The notes below the pieces were generated by a model. The model was not told where the DNA came from and did no database searches. It saw nothing but the letters and a program-made list of their open reading frames with translations. From NCBI RefSeq assembly GCF_011043735.1, contig NZ_JAAKGV010000010.1:124001-188000 (forward strand): a stretch of DNA of 64,000 bases, in the 5' to 3' direction. Every line of letters begins with the position of its first letter. Within the stretch, counting starts at the first letter, position 1. Both the position numbers and the translations under genes were made by a program. Below, in pieces: positions 8,335 through 16,958 of the stretch. Source of the stretch: Methylobacterium sp. DB0501. GTDB lineage: Bacteria > Pseudomonadota > Alphaproteobacteria > Rhizobiales > Beijerinckiaceae.

Positions 8335-9267
8335 GTGACGAAGCAGAATGGTGAAGCGCCGGCCCGCAGGATCGTGCTGGTGGCGAATGTCGCGGCGGGC
8401 TCCCTGGTCGATGGCGGCCTGACACCGGAGACGTTGCGCGCCCGCCTGGAGGCGGCGGGCCTCGCCGTCGTGCCGGAGCCGCGGCCCGAGGCGTCGCCGC
8501 CCGACCGGCTCGCGGCTGCGGCCGAGCTCCCCGGCATCGACGCCGTGGCGGTGGCGGGCGGCGACGGCACGCTGGCCTGCGCGGCGCAGGCCCTCACGGG
8601 GCAGGCCGTCCCCCTCGGCATCCTGCCCCTCGGCACCATGAACCTGCTGGCCAGGGATCTCGGCATCCCTCTCGACCTCGACGCGGCGATCGCCGTGCTG
8701 GCCCATGGCAGCCTCCGCCCGATCGATGCCGGCGAGGTCAACGGCCACGTCTTCCTGATCAACTCGGTGCTCGGCCTGCCGGCCCGGCTGGCGCGCCACC
8801 GCGAGGCGAAGCGCGGCCGGATGGGGCTCGCGGACCTGCTGCGCATGGCGGCCGGCCTCCTGCGCCATCTCGGGCGCTACCCGCGGGAACGGGCCGTGCT
8901 CACCCTCGGGGACGAGACCCGGCGGATCCGCTTCCGGACGCTCGCGGTCGTCTGCGGCGACTATCGGGAAGGGCTGGGCCAGGTTCTGTCGCGGGCGGGC
9001 GTCGACGGCGGGCACCTCACGCTCTACCTCGTCGAGACCCTGTCGGCGGCGCGGCTCGTGCGGCTCGGTCTGGGCTTCGCGGTCGGCGAGTGGCGCCGCC
9101 TGCCGGACTTGGAGCGGCACGAGGCGCGCGCGCTGACCCTCGATGCCCGCAGGCGCGCCCTGCGGGTGATGAATGACGGAGAGGTCGTGCTGATCGCCCC
9201 ACCCTTGCGCTACCGCATCCGCCCCGTCGCCCTCCGGGTCCTCGTGCCGGCGGAGGGCGCGCGGTGA
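8335..9267 (+). CDS. Diacylglycerol kinase-family lipid kinase (YegS/BmrU-like)
   Basis: 310 residues. The catalytic domain shows NVAAGS near residue 20 in place of the usual N-x-x-S/A-G segment and the ATP-binding AVAGGDGTLACAA near 80, followed by LPLGTMNLLARDLG. The second half has the beta-rich fold of DAGK/LCBK enzymes ending in MNDGEVVLI and PLRYRIRP. It would phosphorylate a diacylglycerol or similar lipid at the membrane. Starts at GTG 8335 and overlaps the next gene by GTGA, so both are translated together. Substrate cannot be told from sequence. Confidence 0.85.
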   Translation: MTKQNGEAPARRIVLVANVAAGSLVDGGLTPETLRARLEAAGLAVVPEPRPEASPPDRLAAAAELPGIDAVAVAGGDGTLACAAQALTGQAVPLGILPLGTMNLLARDLGIPLDLDAAIAVLAHGSLRPIDAGEVNGHVFLINSVLGLPARLARHREAKRGRMGLADLLRMAAGLLRHLGRYPRERAVLTLGDETRRIRFRTLAVVCGDYREGLGQVLSRAGVDGGHLTLYLVETLSAARLVRLGLGFAVGEWRRLPDLERHEARALTLDARRRALRVMNDGEVVLIAPPLRYRIRPVALRVLVPAEGAR

Positions 9268-10109
9268 GGCGGATCGCCCATATCTCCGACCTGCATTTCG
9301 GCCGTACCGACCCGGCGGTGGTGGAGGGCCTGGTGGCGGAGCTGACCCGTGACCACCCGGACCTGATCATCATCTCGGGCGACTTCACCATGCGTGCCCG
9401 CACCCGGGAATACCTGGAGGCGAAGGCCTTCCTCGACCGGCTGCCGCATCCGTGGATCGCCGTGCCGGGCAACCACGACATCTCGCCGTTCCGGCTCTGG
9501 CAGCGCTTCTTCCATCCGTTCCGGCGCTACAAGCGCTACGTCGCGCCCGAGACCGAGCCGGTGTTCCAGGACGACGAGATCGCGGTGGTCTGCCTCAACA
9601 CCGTGCGGACCTGGGCGCCGGAGACCGACTGGTCGCAGGGCAAGATCACCCGCGGGCAGATCCGGCGCACGGAAGCCAAGCTCGACGCCCTGCCGCCGGG
9701 GCTGTTCCGCATCGTGGTCGGCCACCACCCGTTCATGCCGCCGCCCTGGGACGAAGAGGCGCGCCTGGTCGGCCGGGCCGACGAGGCTTTGGATGCCTTC
9801 CAGCGCCACGGCGTCGGCCTGACGCTCGCCGGCCACCTCCACCGCGGCTATGCCCGCTTCGCCGAGCCGACCCCGGACGGACCGAAGGCCGAGATCGACC
9901 GGCCCGAGGCGAGGGCGACGGGCCGGCGCCTGCTCGCGGTCCAGGCCGGCTCCGCCACCTCGACCCGCCTGCGCGGCAACGAGCCCAACGCCTACAACCG
10001 GATCACCGTGGCGGACGGCGTGGCGACCGTGCAGGTGCGGCTGTGGACGGGGAAGGACTGGTGCGACGCGTCGGAATCGGGCGCGGCCCGGTGTGCGGCG
10101 GAGGAGTGA
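9264..10109 (+). CDS. Calcineurin-like metallophosphoesterase
   Basis: 281 residues, GTG start at 9264 overlapping the lipid kinase stop. All dinuclear-metal motifs are visible: ISDLHFG, SGDFTMRA, PGNHD, VGHHPF and AGHLHRG. No signal peptide. This is the CpdA-like group of class III phosphodiesterases. Tight coupling to a lipid kinase suggests a role in phospholipid head-group or lipid phosphate turnover (inference), but a cyclic-nucleotide or general phosphodiesterase is equally possible. The C-terminal 30 residues (KDWCDASESGAARC) are not part of the core domain. Confidence 0.88.
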   Translation: MRRIAHISDLHFGRTDPAVVEGLVAELTRDHPDLIIISGDFTMRARTREYLEAKAFLDRLPHPWIAVPGNHDISPFRLWQRFFHPFRRYKRYVAPETEPVFQDDEIAVVCLNTVRTWAPETDWSQGKITRGQIRRTEAKLDALPPGLFRIVVGHHPFMPPPWDEEARLVGRADEALDAFQRHGVGLTLAGHLHRGYARFAEPTPDGPKAEIDRPEARATGRRLLAVQAGSATSTRLRGNEPNAYNRITVADGVATVQVRLWTGKDWCDASESGAARCAAEE

Positions 10110-10166
10110 GCGGCTGCTCGTCCGACCCACTCGTCTCGTCCCGAGGCGTTCGCCGATCGACCGACA

Positions 10167-10214
10167 TCGAAGGAGGTCCCAGGGGTCGCACAGACGTCTC
10201 GAGCCCTCCTTCGA
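10167..10214. repeat. Inverted repeat in the convergent gap before nikR
   Basis: TCGAAGGAGG (10167-10176) and CCTCCTTCGA (10205-10214) are perfect 10-base arms. They lie in the 215-base gap between two convergent genes, followed near 10232 by CCTCAGGATGAGG. This is the style of REP-like intergenic palindromes; it could also stop transcription in both directions. No gene is seen in the gap. Confidence 0.55.
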
Positions 10215-10324
10215 GGTTCCTCTCGGTCTCACCTCAGGATGAGGCCGCGGGTAGGGTCAAGCGACCGCATCGCCTCCCCGGGCTGATGAGGCGGGCGGGC
10301 GACCGGTGCATCACGATTGCTCGG

Positions 10325-10786
10325 TCACGTCCGGATATGCTCGTGCGGGTGCGGGTCCTCGCCGTGGCGATGCGCGCCGAGCTCGATCCGGGCCGGGATG
10401 AGCGACAGGCTGTCGTGGCGGATGCCGCGCTGGGTCGCGACCTCGTCGACGAAGGCCAGGATGTCGCGGACCCGGCCGCGGACGAGGAGCGTGTGCAGGC
10501 TGGCCTCGTGGTCGAGGGGGATTTGGATCTGCGCGACGACGAGGTCGTGGCGCCGCTGCTGCACCTCGGCGAGGCGCTGGCCGAGGTCACGGACGCCGGC
10601 CTCGGCGACGAAGGTGAAGGTCGCGATGCCGGACAGGTCGGGGTCGAGCCGGCGGCGGGTCTCGGCGAGCCCGCGGCGCAGGAGGTCGCGCATCGCCTCC
10701 GAGCGGCCGGCATAGCCGCGCTGCTCCACGGTCCGGTCGACCTCCGCCACGAGGTCCGGATCGAGGGTGACGGTGATCCGCTGCAT
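10325..10786 (-). CDS. nikR: NikR-like ribbon-helix-helix regulator with altered metal site
   Basis: 153 residues. The N-terminal ribbon-helix-helix (MQRITVTLDPDLVAEVD, then GYAGRSEAMRDLLRRGL) keeps the DNA-reading Arg3 and Thr residues of E. coli NikR. The ACT-like nickel domain follows (RDLGQRLAEVQQRRHDL, then GIRHDSL), but aligned to E. coli NikR the four nickel ligands His76, His87, His89 and Cys95 are Gln, Gln, Pro and Ser. The C-terminus instead ends in a His-rich tail (HRHGEDPHPHEH). It lies 3 bases after nikE, last gene of the nik operon. It should repress nik transcription, but how it senses metal is unclear. Confidence 0.85.
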   Translation of the reverse strand: MQRITVTLDPDLVAEVDRTVEQRGYAGRSEAMRDLLRRGLAETRRRLDPDLSGIATFTFVAEAGVRDLGQRLAEVQQRRHDLVVAQIQIPLDHEASLHTLLVRGRVRDILAFVDEVATQRGIRHDSLSLIPARIELGAHRHGEDPHPHEHIRT

Positions 10787-10789
10787 CGC

Positions 10790-11578
10790 TCAAAGCCCCC
10801 CTGGAGCGGCCGGCAGGACGGCGTCGAGGAGTTCCCGCGCCGCCGGGTGCGACAGGGCGAGGCCCGGCCGGCACGCCGAGGAATCGACGATCCGGCCCTC
10901 GCTCAGCACCACGACCCGGTCGGCGAAACGGCGCGCGAGGCGGATGTCGTGGGTGATGAGCAGGAAGGCGGTACCGTCCTGGCGGCGCAGGGACGCCAGG
11001 CGGTCGAGGAGATCGACCTGGCGCGGCGCGTCGAGATTCGACACCGCCTCGTCGAGGATCACGAGGGCCGGCCGCGTCGCCAGCGCCCGGGCGAGGCCGA
11101 TCCGCTGCACTTGGCCGCCGGAGAGCTGGCCGGGCAGCCGGTCGGCCGCGTCGGGATCGAGGCCGACCGCGTCGAGCACGTCCGAGATCCTGGCCTGCCG
11201 CGCGGCGGCCGTCAGATCGGTCAGGTGGCGCAACGGCTCGGCGAGGATCCGCCCGACGCCATGGCGAGGGTTCACCGCCGAGAGGGGATCCTGCAACACC
11301 ATCTGGACCGCCGCCCGGAAGATCTTCGCCCCCCCGCGATCGAGACCGGCGAGGGGCGCACCGCGAAACAGCACCGCGCCCCCGTCGGGGTCTTCGAGCC
11401 CCATCAGCAGGCGGGCGAGCGTGCTCTTCCCGGAGCCGCTGCGGCCGATCAGGGCGACGCACTCGCCCTCGCCGATCGCGAGGTCGATCCCGGACAGCAC
11501 CGTACGGGGCGCGCCCCGCCGCCAGCCCGCTCGGGCATAGGCCTTGCCGAGGCCGCGCGCGGCGAGAAGCGGGGTCAT
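10790..11578 (-). CDS. nikE: Nickel ABC importer ATP-binding subunit NikE
   Basis: 262 residues. Walker A is GRSGSGKSTLARLLMG, the signature is LSGGQVQRIGLARALA, Walker B is ALVILDEAVSNLD and the switch His is in LLITHDIRL. These mark an Opp/Dpp-family ABC ATPase. ATG 11578 overlaps the nikD stop by the usual 4 bases. With NikD it powers import through NikB/NikC. Identity as NikE rather than a peptide importer rests on the canonical NikA and on operon order nikA-B-C-D-E-R. Confidence 0.9.
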   Translation of the reverse strand: MTPLLAARGLGKAYARAGWRRGAPRTVLSGIDLAIGEGECVALIGRSGSGKSTLARLLMGLEDPDGGAVLFRGAPLAGLDRGGAKIFRAAVQMVLQDPLSAVNPRHGVGRILAEPLRHLTDLTAAARQARISDVLDAVGLDPDAADRLPGQLSGGQVQRIGLARALATRPALVILDEAVSNLDAPRQVDLLDRLASLRRQDGTAFLLITHDIRLARRFADRVVVLSEGRIVDSSACRPGLALSHPAARELLDAVLPAAPGGL

Positions 11579-12411
11579 GCGACCGCCTCCGCCGCCGGCA
11601 CCGCGTGCAGGGCGCGATGGGCGGCGAGGAGCGCCCGCGTCGCCGGCTCGCGCGGGGTGGCGAAGAGCGACGCGGCCGGTGCGGTCTCGACGATCCGGCC
11701 GGCCTCCATCACGGCCACCCGGTCGGCGAGGCGGGCGACCACGCCGAGATCGTGGGTCACGATCAGGAGGCCGAGGCCCCGCGCCCGCACCAGCCCGGCG
11801 AGCAGGTCGAGGATGCGCGCCTGAGCCACGAGGTCGAGATCGGTGGTCGGCTCGTCGGCGACCAGGAACGGCGCCCGGGACATGAGCGCCAGCGCGATCA
11901 TCGCCCGCTGCAGCATGCCGCCGGACATCTGGAACGGGTAGAGGTCGGGCACGCGCGGATCGTCGCCGAGCCCGACCGCCGCGAAGGCCTCGGCCATGGC
12001 GATCCGGCCGGGCTTGCCGGGGTCCTCGGTCGCGTGGCCGCCGATGGTGCGCAGGGGGTTGAAGGCGGTGCGCGGCGCCTGGAGCACGCTGGCGACGGCC
12101 CGGCCGCGCAACGCCGCGGGCTCGGCCTGCGCGCCGTCGAGCAGGATCCGCCCGCCCGTGCGCCGGGTGCCGGGCGGCAGCACGTCGAGGAGGGCGGCGC
12201 AGGCCAGCGACTTGCCGGACCCGCTCGCCCCGACGAGGGCCAGGACCTCGCCGGTCCGGATGTCGAGATCCACGCCCCGCACCAGGGGCACGGGCTCGCG
12301 GCCGCGCCACGTCGTGCGCCACGTCTCGACCGACAGGCCCTCTGCCCTGAGAATCTTGGCCTGGAGAACCTCGGCCTGGAGAACCTTGCCCTGGAGAACC
12401 TTGGCGCTCAC
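11575..12411 (-). CDS. nikD: Nickel ABC importer ATP-binding subunit NikD
   Basis: 278 residues from GTG 12411, which overlaps the nikC stop (GTGA). Walker A GASGSGKSLACAALL, Q-loop VLQAPRTAFNPL, signature MSGGMLQRAMIALAL, Walker B FLVADEPTTDLD and LLIVTHDLGVVA are all present. The first 23 residues are an unusual five-residue repeat (KVLQG, KVLQA, EVLQA, KILRA) encoded by 15-base direct repeats, absent from normal NikD proteins, which would begin near LRAEGLSVE. A later in-frame start is possible, but no better start codon is obvious. Confidence 0.88.
   Translation of the reverse strand: MSAKVLQGKVLQAEVLQAKILRAEGLSVETWRTTWRGREPVPLVRGVDLDIRTGEVLALVGASGSGKSLACAALLDVLPPGTRRTGGRILLDGAQAEPAALRGRAVASVLQAPRTAFNPLRTIGGHATEDPGKPGRIAMAEAFAAVGLGDDPRVPDLYPFQMSGGMLQRAMIALALMSRAPFLVADEPTTDLDLVAQARILDLLAGLVRARGLGLLIVTHDLGVVARLADRVAVMEAGRIVETAPAASLFATPREPATRALLAAHRALHAVPAAEAVA
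12346..12405 (-). repeat. 15-base tandem repeat at the nikD 5' end
   Basis: On the plus strand the unit CTGGAGAACCTTGGC is found at 12361-12375, 12376-12390 and 12391-12405 with single-base changes, plus a diverged copy at 12346-12360. The unit is a multiple of three, so copy-number change would lengthen or shorten the NikD N-terminus by five residues without a frameshift. Confidence 0.9.
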
Positions 12412-13247
12412 AGGCCGCGCTCCGCGATCAGCGTCGGGTCGAGGCGGTCGCGCAAGCCGTCGCCGAGGCGGTTGAAGGCCAGCACGGCGAGCGCGATCGC
12501 CAGGCCCGGCCAGACGACCAGGAGCGGCCGGGTCCAGAAGAAGGCGCGGGCGTCGTTGATCATCACGCCCCATTCCGGCGTCGGCGGCTGTACGCCGAGG
12601 CCCAGGAAGGACAGTCCGGCGACGTGGAGCGCCATGTGGCCGATATCCAGGGTGGCGAGCGCCGCCAGCGGCGGCACCACGCCCGGCAGGACGTGCTCGA
12701 CGAAGATCGCGAGCGGCGGGGCCCCGGCGATCCGGGCGGCCAGCACGTAGTCGCGGGTCTTCAGCTCCAGAACCAGGCCGCGCACGATCCGCGCGTACCA
12801 GGCCCAATGCGACAGCACGATCGCCATCACGACGTTGACGAGCCCGGTGCCGAGCGCGCCGATCATGAACAGGGCCAGCACGAAGGTCGGCACGGTGAGG
12901 AAGACGTCGCAGAGACGCATCAGACCTGCGTCGAGCCGGCCGCCGACCATGCCGGCGAGCCCGCCGACCGAGAGGCCTAGGCCCAGCACCAGGGCGAGCA
13001 CGACGAGGACCGAGCCGAGGGTGGTGCGCGCCCCGACGATCAGCCGCGAGAGGATGTCGCGCCCGAGATGGTCGGTGCCGAGGAGATGCACGAGGTTCGG
13101 CGCCTCGAAGCGGCGGGCGAGGTCGACCGCCAGCGGATCGTGCGGGGCGAGGAGCGGCCCGGCGAGGGCCAGCAGCACGAAGCCGGCGGCGAGCGCGCCG
13201 GCCACCGCCACGGATCCGGACCGGTTGGCCGAGCTGGCGGCGATCAT
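12408..13247 (-). CDS. nikC: Nickel ABC importer permease NikC
   Basis: 279 residues from ATG 13247, which overlaps the nikB stop (ATGA). First membrane segment at about 12-33 ([20 protein letters not shown]), then [21 protein letters not shown], the OppC/DppC/NikC family hallmark, and further segments at about 80-105, 115-140 and 245-265. The EAA loop that contacts the ATPases is seen as [20 protein letters not shown]. Pairs with NikB to form the inner-membrane channel. Confidence 0.9.
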   Translation of the reverse strand: MIAASSANRSGSVAVAGALAAGFVLLALAGPLLAPHDPLAVDLARRFEAPNLVHLLGTDHLGRDILSRLIVGARTTLGSVLVVLALVLGLGLSVGGLAGMVGGRLDAGLMRLCDVFLTVPTFVLALFMIGALGTGLVNVVMAIVLSHWAWYARIVRGLVLELKTRDYVLAARIAGAPPLAIFVEHVLPGVVPPLAALATLDIGHMALHVAGLSFLGLGVQPPTPEWGVMINDARAFFWTRPLLVVWPGLAIALAVLAFNRLGDGLRDRLDPTLIAERGL

Positions 13248-14185
13248 GCGGCGTCGTCCCCGAGACGGATGCGCGGGTCGAGCCAGGCATAGGCGATGTC
13301 GACCGCGAGGTTGCAGAGCACGAACACCACCGTCATCACCAGGGTGAAGCACTGGATCACCGGATAGTCGCGGTCGAAGATCGCCGAGACCGCGTAGCGG
13401 CCGATGCCCGGCCAGGAGAAGATCGTCTCGACGACGAGCGCCCCGCCGAGCAATTCGCCGGCATGCATGCCGATCGCGGTGACGACGGGCACGAGGGCGT
13501 TGCGGAAGACATGGCGGCGGGTCACCGCGCGCTCCGAGAGGCCGCGCAGCCGCGCATAGAGCACGTGGCGCCCGGCCCCCGCCTCCAGCATGCTCGCCCG
13601 CAGGAGCCGGGCGTTGACCGAGAGCGACATCAGGCCGATGGCGAGCGCCGGCATGACGAGGTGGGCGATGGTGCCGCTTCCCATCGGCGGCAGCCACCCC
13701 AGGGTCACCGAGAAGGTGACGACGAGCAGGAAGGCGACCCAGAAATTCGGCAGCGAGACGCCGAGCACCGCGATGCCGCGCACCAGCCGGTCCTGCCAGC
13801 CCCCGCGATGCCCGGCCGCCCAGGCGCCCAGCGGCAGGCTCAAGGCGAGGCTGACGACGAGGGCCGTGCCGGCGAGTTCGAGGGTGGCCGGGAGATAGCC
13901 GAGCAGGTCCGGCAGGACCGGCCGGCGGGTCGCATAGGAGAGGCCGAAATCGCCCTGCAGCGCCCGCCACAGCCAGTCGAGGTACTGGACCGCGAAGGGA
14001 CGGTCGAGGCCGAGCATCGCCCGGGCATCCGCCAGGGCGGCGTCGGTCGGCGGCACCTGCGACAGGCGCAGGTAGTCGAGCGCCGGATCGCCGGGCCCGA
14101 GCCGCAGCACCACGAAGACCAGGAGCGAGACGCCGAGCAGCATCGGCGGAACCAGCGCGAGCCGCGCGAGGACGAAGCGCAGCAT
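13244..14185 (-). CDS. nikB: Nickel ABC importer permease NikB
   Basis: 313 residues. N-terminal membrane segment [20 protein letters not shown], the extracytoplasmic loop with [21 protein letters not shown], then about five more hydrophobic segments, and the coupling motif [20 protein letters not shown]. This is the OppB/DppB/NikB architecture. The ATG shares one base with the nikA stop (TGATG), so translation is coupled. Confidence 0.9.
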   Translation of the reverse strand: MLRFVLARLALVPPMLLGVSLLVFVVLRLGPGDPALDYLRLSQVPPTDAALADARAMLGLDRPFAVQYLDWLWRALQGDFGLSYATRRPVLPDLLGYLPATLELAGTALVVSLALSLPLGAWAAGHRGGWQDRLVRGIAVLGVSLPNFWVAFLLVVTFSVTLGWLPPMGSGTIAHLVMPALAIGLMSLSVNARLLRASMLEAGAGRHVLYARLRGLSERAVTRRHVFRNALVPVVTAIGMHAGELLGGALVVETIFSWPGIGRYAVSAIFDRDYPVIQCFTLVMTVVFVLCNLAVDIAYAWLDPRIRLGDDAA

Positions 14186-15765
14186 CAGCGGTCGGCCCGG
14201 TCCGAGGCCGGCCGCATCGCGGCGAACGGGATCTCGTTCAGGGTCGCGCCGAACCCCACGCCGGCGATTGCGGAACGGTGGACCTCGATCGCGACCGCAT
14301 GGGAAATCGGCAGGTACACGGCCGATTCGTGCAAGGCCGTCAGGAGCCCGGCGGTGAGGCGCTTGCGCTCGGCCGGGTCGGCGGCGGCGAGGATCGCCGT
14401 GATGGTGGCGTCGATCTCCGGCTTCTCGGGCAGGCCCCTCTGGGCCTGGTAATCGGCGTGCGAGGGCGCCCGCATCGCGCTGAGGAAGGAGGCGGGATCG
14501 TAGGGCGGGCCCCAGGTCTCGCCGAAGATCAGGCCGAAGCGGCCGTCCTTCTGGCGGGCGAGGATCGCGCTCTCCTCCTCGCCGACGAGGCGGACGGCGA
14601 TGCCGATCCGGGCGAGGTCGGCCTGGATCACCTCGGCGATCGCCTTCTGCTGGGCGTTGGTGCCGACGAAGTCGAGTTCGACGGCGAGGGGGCGTCCGCC
14701 CTTCGCCCGCATGCCGTCGGTCCCGCGCGCCCAGCCGGCCTCGTCGAGGAGCCGGTTCGCCGCCGCCCGGTCGAAGCCGTGGGGGGTGAGACCGGCATCG
14801 GCATCGGGGACGCTCGGCGCGAACAGGAAATCGGCCCGGGGTTCGAGGCCGTCGAGGACGGTCCGCACCAGGGTGTCCTTGTCGACCGCGCGGTTGATCG
14901 CGAGCCGCACGGCGCGATCGTCGGTCGGGGCGCGGGCGGAGTTGAGCGCCAGCACCCTCGTGGCGAGCGGCGCCGAGACCGCGCCCGAGACGGCCGGCGC
15001 CTGGTCGCGCAGGCGCAGGAAGGCTTCCGACGGAATCTGCCCGGCGGCGCCGTAGACGAGATCGATCTCGCCGGTCTGGAGCGCGATGGCGCGGGTGTTG
15101 GGATCAGGGATCACCTTGACGACGAGGCGCGCGAAGGCCGGCTTGCCGCCCCAATAGGTCGGGTTGGCCGCGAAGGTGTCGGAGATGCCGAGCCGCGTCT
15201 CGACGAGGCGCCATGGCCCGGTACCGACCGGCGCCTTGATGCCGGAGGCCGTGGTGCCGCCCTCCCCCATCGCCGCCGGCGAGAGGAAGCGGAACGGGCG
15301 CGGCAGCGCGAGTTCCCGGAGCGTCGGATCGTGGGGCGCCTTGAGCACCAGGCGGAAGGCCAGGGGACCGGCGATCTCGGCGCGGTCGATCTGCCGGGTG
15401 AGGTCGAGCCACTCGTGGCGGGCGCGGTTGGCGAGGATGGCGTCGAAATTCGCCTTCACGGCGGCGGCGTCGAACGGCGTGCCATCGCTGAAGGTGACGC
15501 CCGGGCGCAAGATGAAGTCGTAGGTGCGCCCGTCCGGTGAGACCGTCCAGGCGGTCGCGAGCCAGGGCTCGATCGTGCCGTCGGCGCGGTACCGCACCAG
15601 CGGCTCGTAGACGCTCGCCTGGGCGAACATCTGGTTCGGCGCATAGAGGTGGGGGTTCAGCGGCCCGACATTGGTCGGCCAGGAATAGGTCAGCTGCTGG
15701 CCGGCCGCCGGGGCGACGGCGCAGGCCATGACGACGGCGACGGCGAGGCTCGCCAGCTTGGACAT
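14185..15765 (-). CDS. nikA: Nickel-binding periplasmic protein NikA
   Basis: 526 residues with a signal peptide ([22 protein letters not shown]). The mature start is nearly that of E. coli NikA ([17 protein letters not shown]). Residues that hold the Ni(L-His)2 complex in E. coli are conserved: the RHEW segment (Arg97/Trp100), LPRPFRF (Arg137), TWGPPY (Trp398/Tyr402) and PSHADYQ (His416). Start at ATG 15765 instead of the in-frame ATG at 15792 because the latter lies inside the NikR-type operator and would spoil the signal peptide. First gene of the nik operon; the importer supplies nickel, probably for urease or hydrogenase encoded elsewhere. Confidence 0.93.
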   Translation of the reverse strand: MSKLASLAVAVVMACAVAPAAGQQLTYSWPTNVGPLNPHLYAPNQMFAQASVYEPLVRYRADGTIEPWLATAWTVSPDGRTYDFILRPGVTFSDGTPFDAAAVKANFDAILANRARHEWLDLTRQIDRAEIAGPLAFRLVLKAPHDPTLRELALPRPFRFLSPAAMGEGGTTASGIKAPVGTGPWRLVETRLGISDTFAANPTYWGGKPAFARLVVKVIPDPNTRAIALQTGEIDLVYGAAGQIPSEAFLRLRDQAPAVSGAVSAPLATRVLALNSARAPTDDRAVRLAINRAVDKDTLVRTVLDGLEPRADFLFAPSVPDADAGLTPHGFDRAAANRLLDEAGWARGTDGMRAKGGRPLAVELDFVGTNAQQKAIAEVIQADLARIGIAVRLVGEEESAILARQKDGRFGLIFGETWGPPYDPASFLSAMRAPSHADYQAQRGLPEKPEIDATITAILAAADPAERKRLTAGLLTALHESAVYLPISHAVAIEVHRSAIAGVGFGATLNEIPFAAMRPASDRADR

Positions 15766-15777
15766 CGGGCCGCCCCG

Positions 15778-15805
15778 GTATGAGGAACGCAAGAAAAGCT
15801 CTTAC
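15778..15805. promoter_or_regulatory. NikR-type operator upstream of nikA
   Basis: GTATGA (15778-15783), 16 bases, then TCTTAC (15800-15805). The E. coli NikR operator is GTATGA-N16-TCATAC, so spacing is exact and only one of twelve half-site bases differs. It lies 13 bases upstream of the nikA start, so it would cover the transcription start or the region just after it. The rest of the 230-base gap upstream holds no gene. Confidence 0.7.
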
Positions 15806-15993
15806 GCTCTGTACGGGAGCGGGCCGGGCAGGGCCAGTGGCGATCGGCCGCTGACCGGCTCCGGTCGGCTCGGCGAGCCCAGGTCGCCGACAGCCACAGG
15901 GTCGAGCGCCTCTACCTCTCACCCCCCTGCCCGGATCTCCTTCCAGTTCGTTCCAGTCGTCCGGGAAAGGGCGGTGCCTGAAAGGGAAAAGCT

Positions 15994-16944
15994 CTACTCG
16001 GCGTCTGCCTTGGCCGCCTCCAGCAGGTACTGCCCGATATACAGATCCTGCAGCGCGATCCCCGAACTGTCGAAGACCGTGATCTCGTCGGGGCTGGTGC
16101 GGCCGGGTGCACGCCCCTCGAGCACGGCACCGATCGCCGTGAGCGTCAGCGCGCCGCTCTCGATCCGCTCGCGGACGTACTGGAACTCGCCGATCTCGAC
16201 CGACTGCGCGGGCAGGTCGCAGAACAGCCGCGCCCGCTCGTAGAGGTCCACCGGCAATTCCTGCTTGCCGCGCCCGTCCGAGCCCATGCCGGCGACGTGG
16301 GTGCCGGGGCGCACCCACTCCGCGGCGAAGAGCGGCGCCTGCGACGGCGTCGCGGTGACGATCACGTCGGCGGCGCGGCAGGCCTCCTCGGGCTCCGAGA
16401 CCCGGACGTCGAGGGAAACGCCCTGCTCCACCAGCCGGGCGGCGAAGCCCTCGGCCCTGGCGGGGTCCCGGGCCACGACGTGGAGGCGCCGGAGCGGCAG
16501 GATGCGGGCGAGCGCGCCGACCTCGTAGAGGGCCTGGTTGCCGGCGCCGAAGATCGCGAGCGTCTCGCTGTCGGGCCGGGCGAGGGCCTTGGCGGCCACC
16601 GCGTCGGCGGCGGCGGTGCGGTAGGCGTTGGCGGCGGCGGCCTCGACCACCGCGCCGATCCGCCCGCAATCCTGGTCGATCAGCAGGATCGTCGAGTTGT
16701 GGCGCGGCAGGCCCCGGGCGGGATTGTTGTGCCAGAAGGCTCCGACCTTGAGCCCCGCGAGCTCCGCCGTGGCCCCCGACTTGATCGAGAACCGGTCGCG
16801 CGGGTCCGACGCGAAGGCGATGACCGCCGGGTAGACGCGCGCCGCGTCGGAGGAGGCCGCGACCAGCGACCTCCGGATCGGCTCGAAGGCGGCTTCGTGC
16901 GAGATCAGCCGCGACGACAGGTGTTCCGGGATGAACGTGACCAT
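15994..16944 (-). CDS. Ornithine cyclodeaminase / mu-crystallin family protein
   Basis: 316 residues, typical length. N-terminal SRLISHEAAFEPIRRSL, the substrate segment FSIKSGATAELAGLKVGAFW, and the Rossmann motif LAIFGAGNQALYEVGALARIL near residue 130 for NAD(P). Family members are ornithine cyclodeaminase, ketimine reductase, alanine dehydrogenase-like enzymes and iminosuccinate reductase; the exact reaction cannot be read from sequence. It is 14 bases downstream of an aldehyde dehydrogenase gene, last in a minus-strand operon with an amine oxidoreductase, so reduction or deamination of a (cyclic) imine from amine breakdown is a reasonable guess. Confidence 0.85.
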   Translation of the reverse strand: MVTFIPEHLSSRLISHEAAFEPIRRSLVAASSDAARVYPAVIAFASDPRDRFSIKSGATAELAGLKVGAFWHNNPARGLPRHNSTILLIDQDCGRIGAVVEAAAANAYRTAAADAVAAKALARPDSETLAIFGAGNQALYEVGALARILPLRRLHVVARDPARAEGFAARLVEQGVSLDVRVSEPEEACRAADVIVTATPSQAPLFAAEWVRPGTHVAGMGSDGRGKQELPVDLYERARLFCDLPAQSVEIGEFQYVRERIESGALTLTAIGAVLEGRAPGRTSPDEITVFDSSGIALQDLYIGQYLLEAAKADAE

Positions 16945-16958
16945 GATCGTCTCAACTC

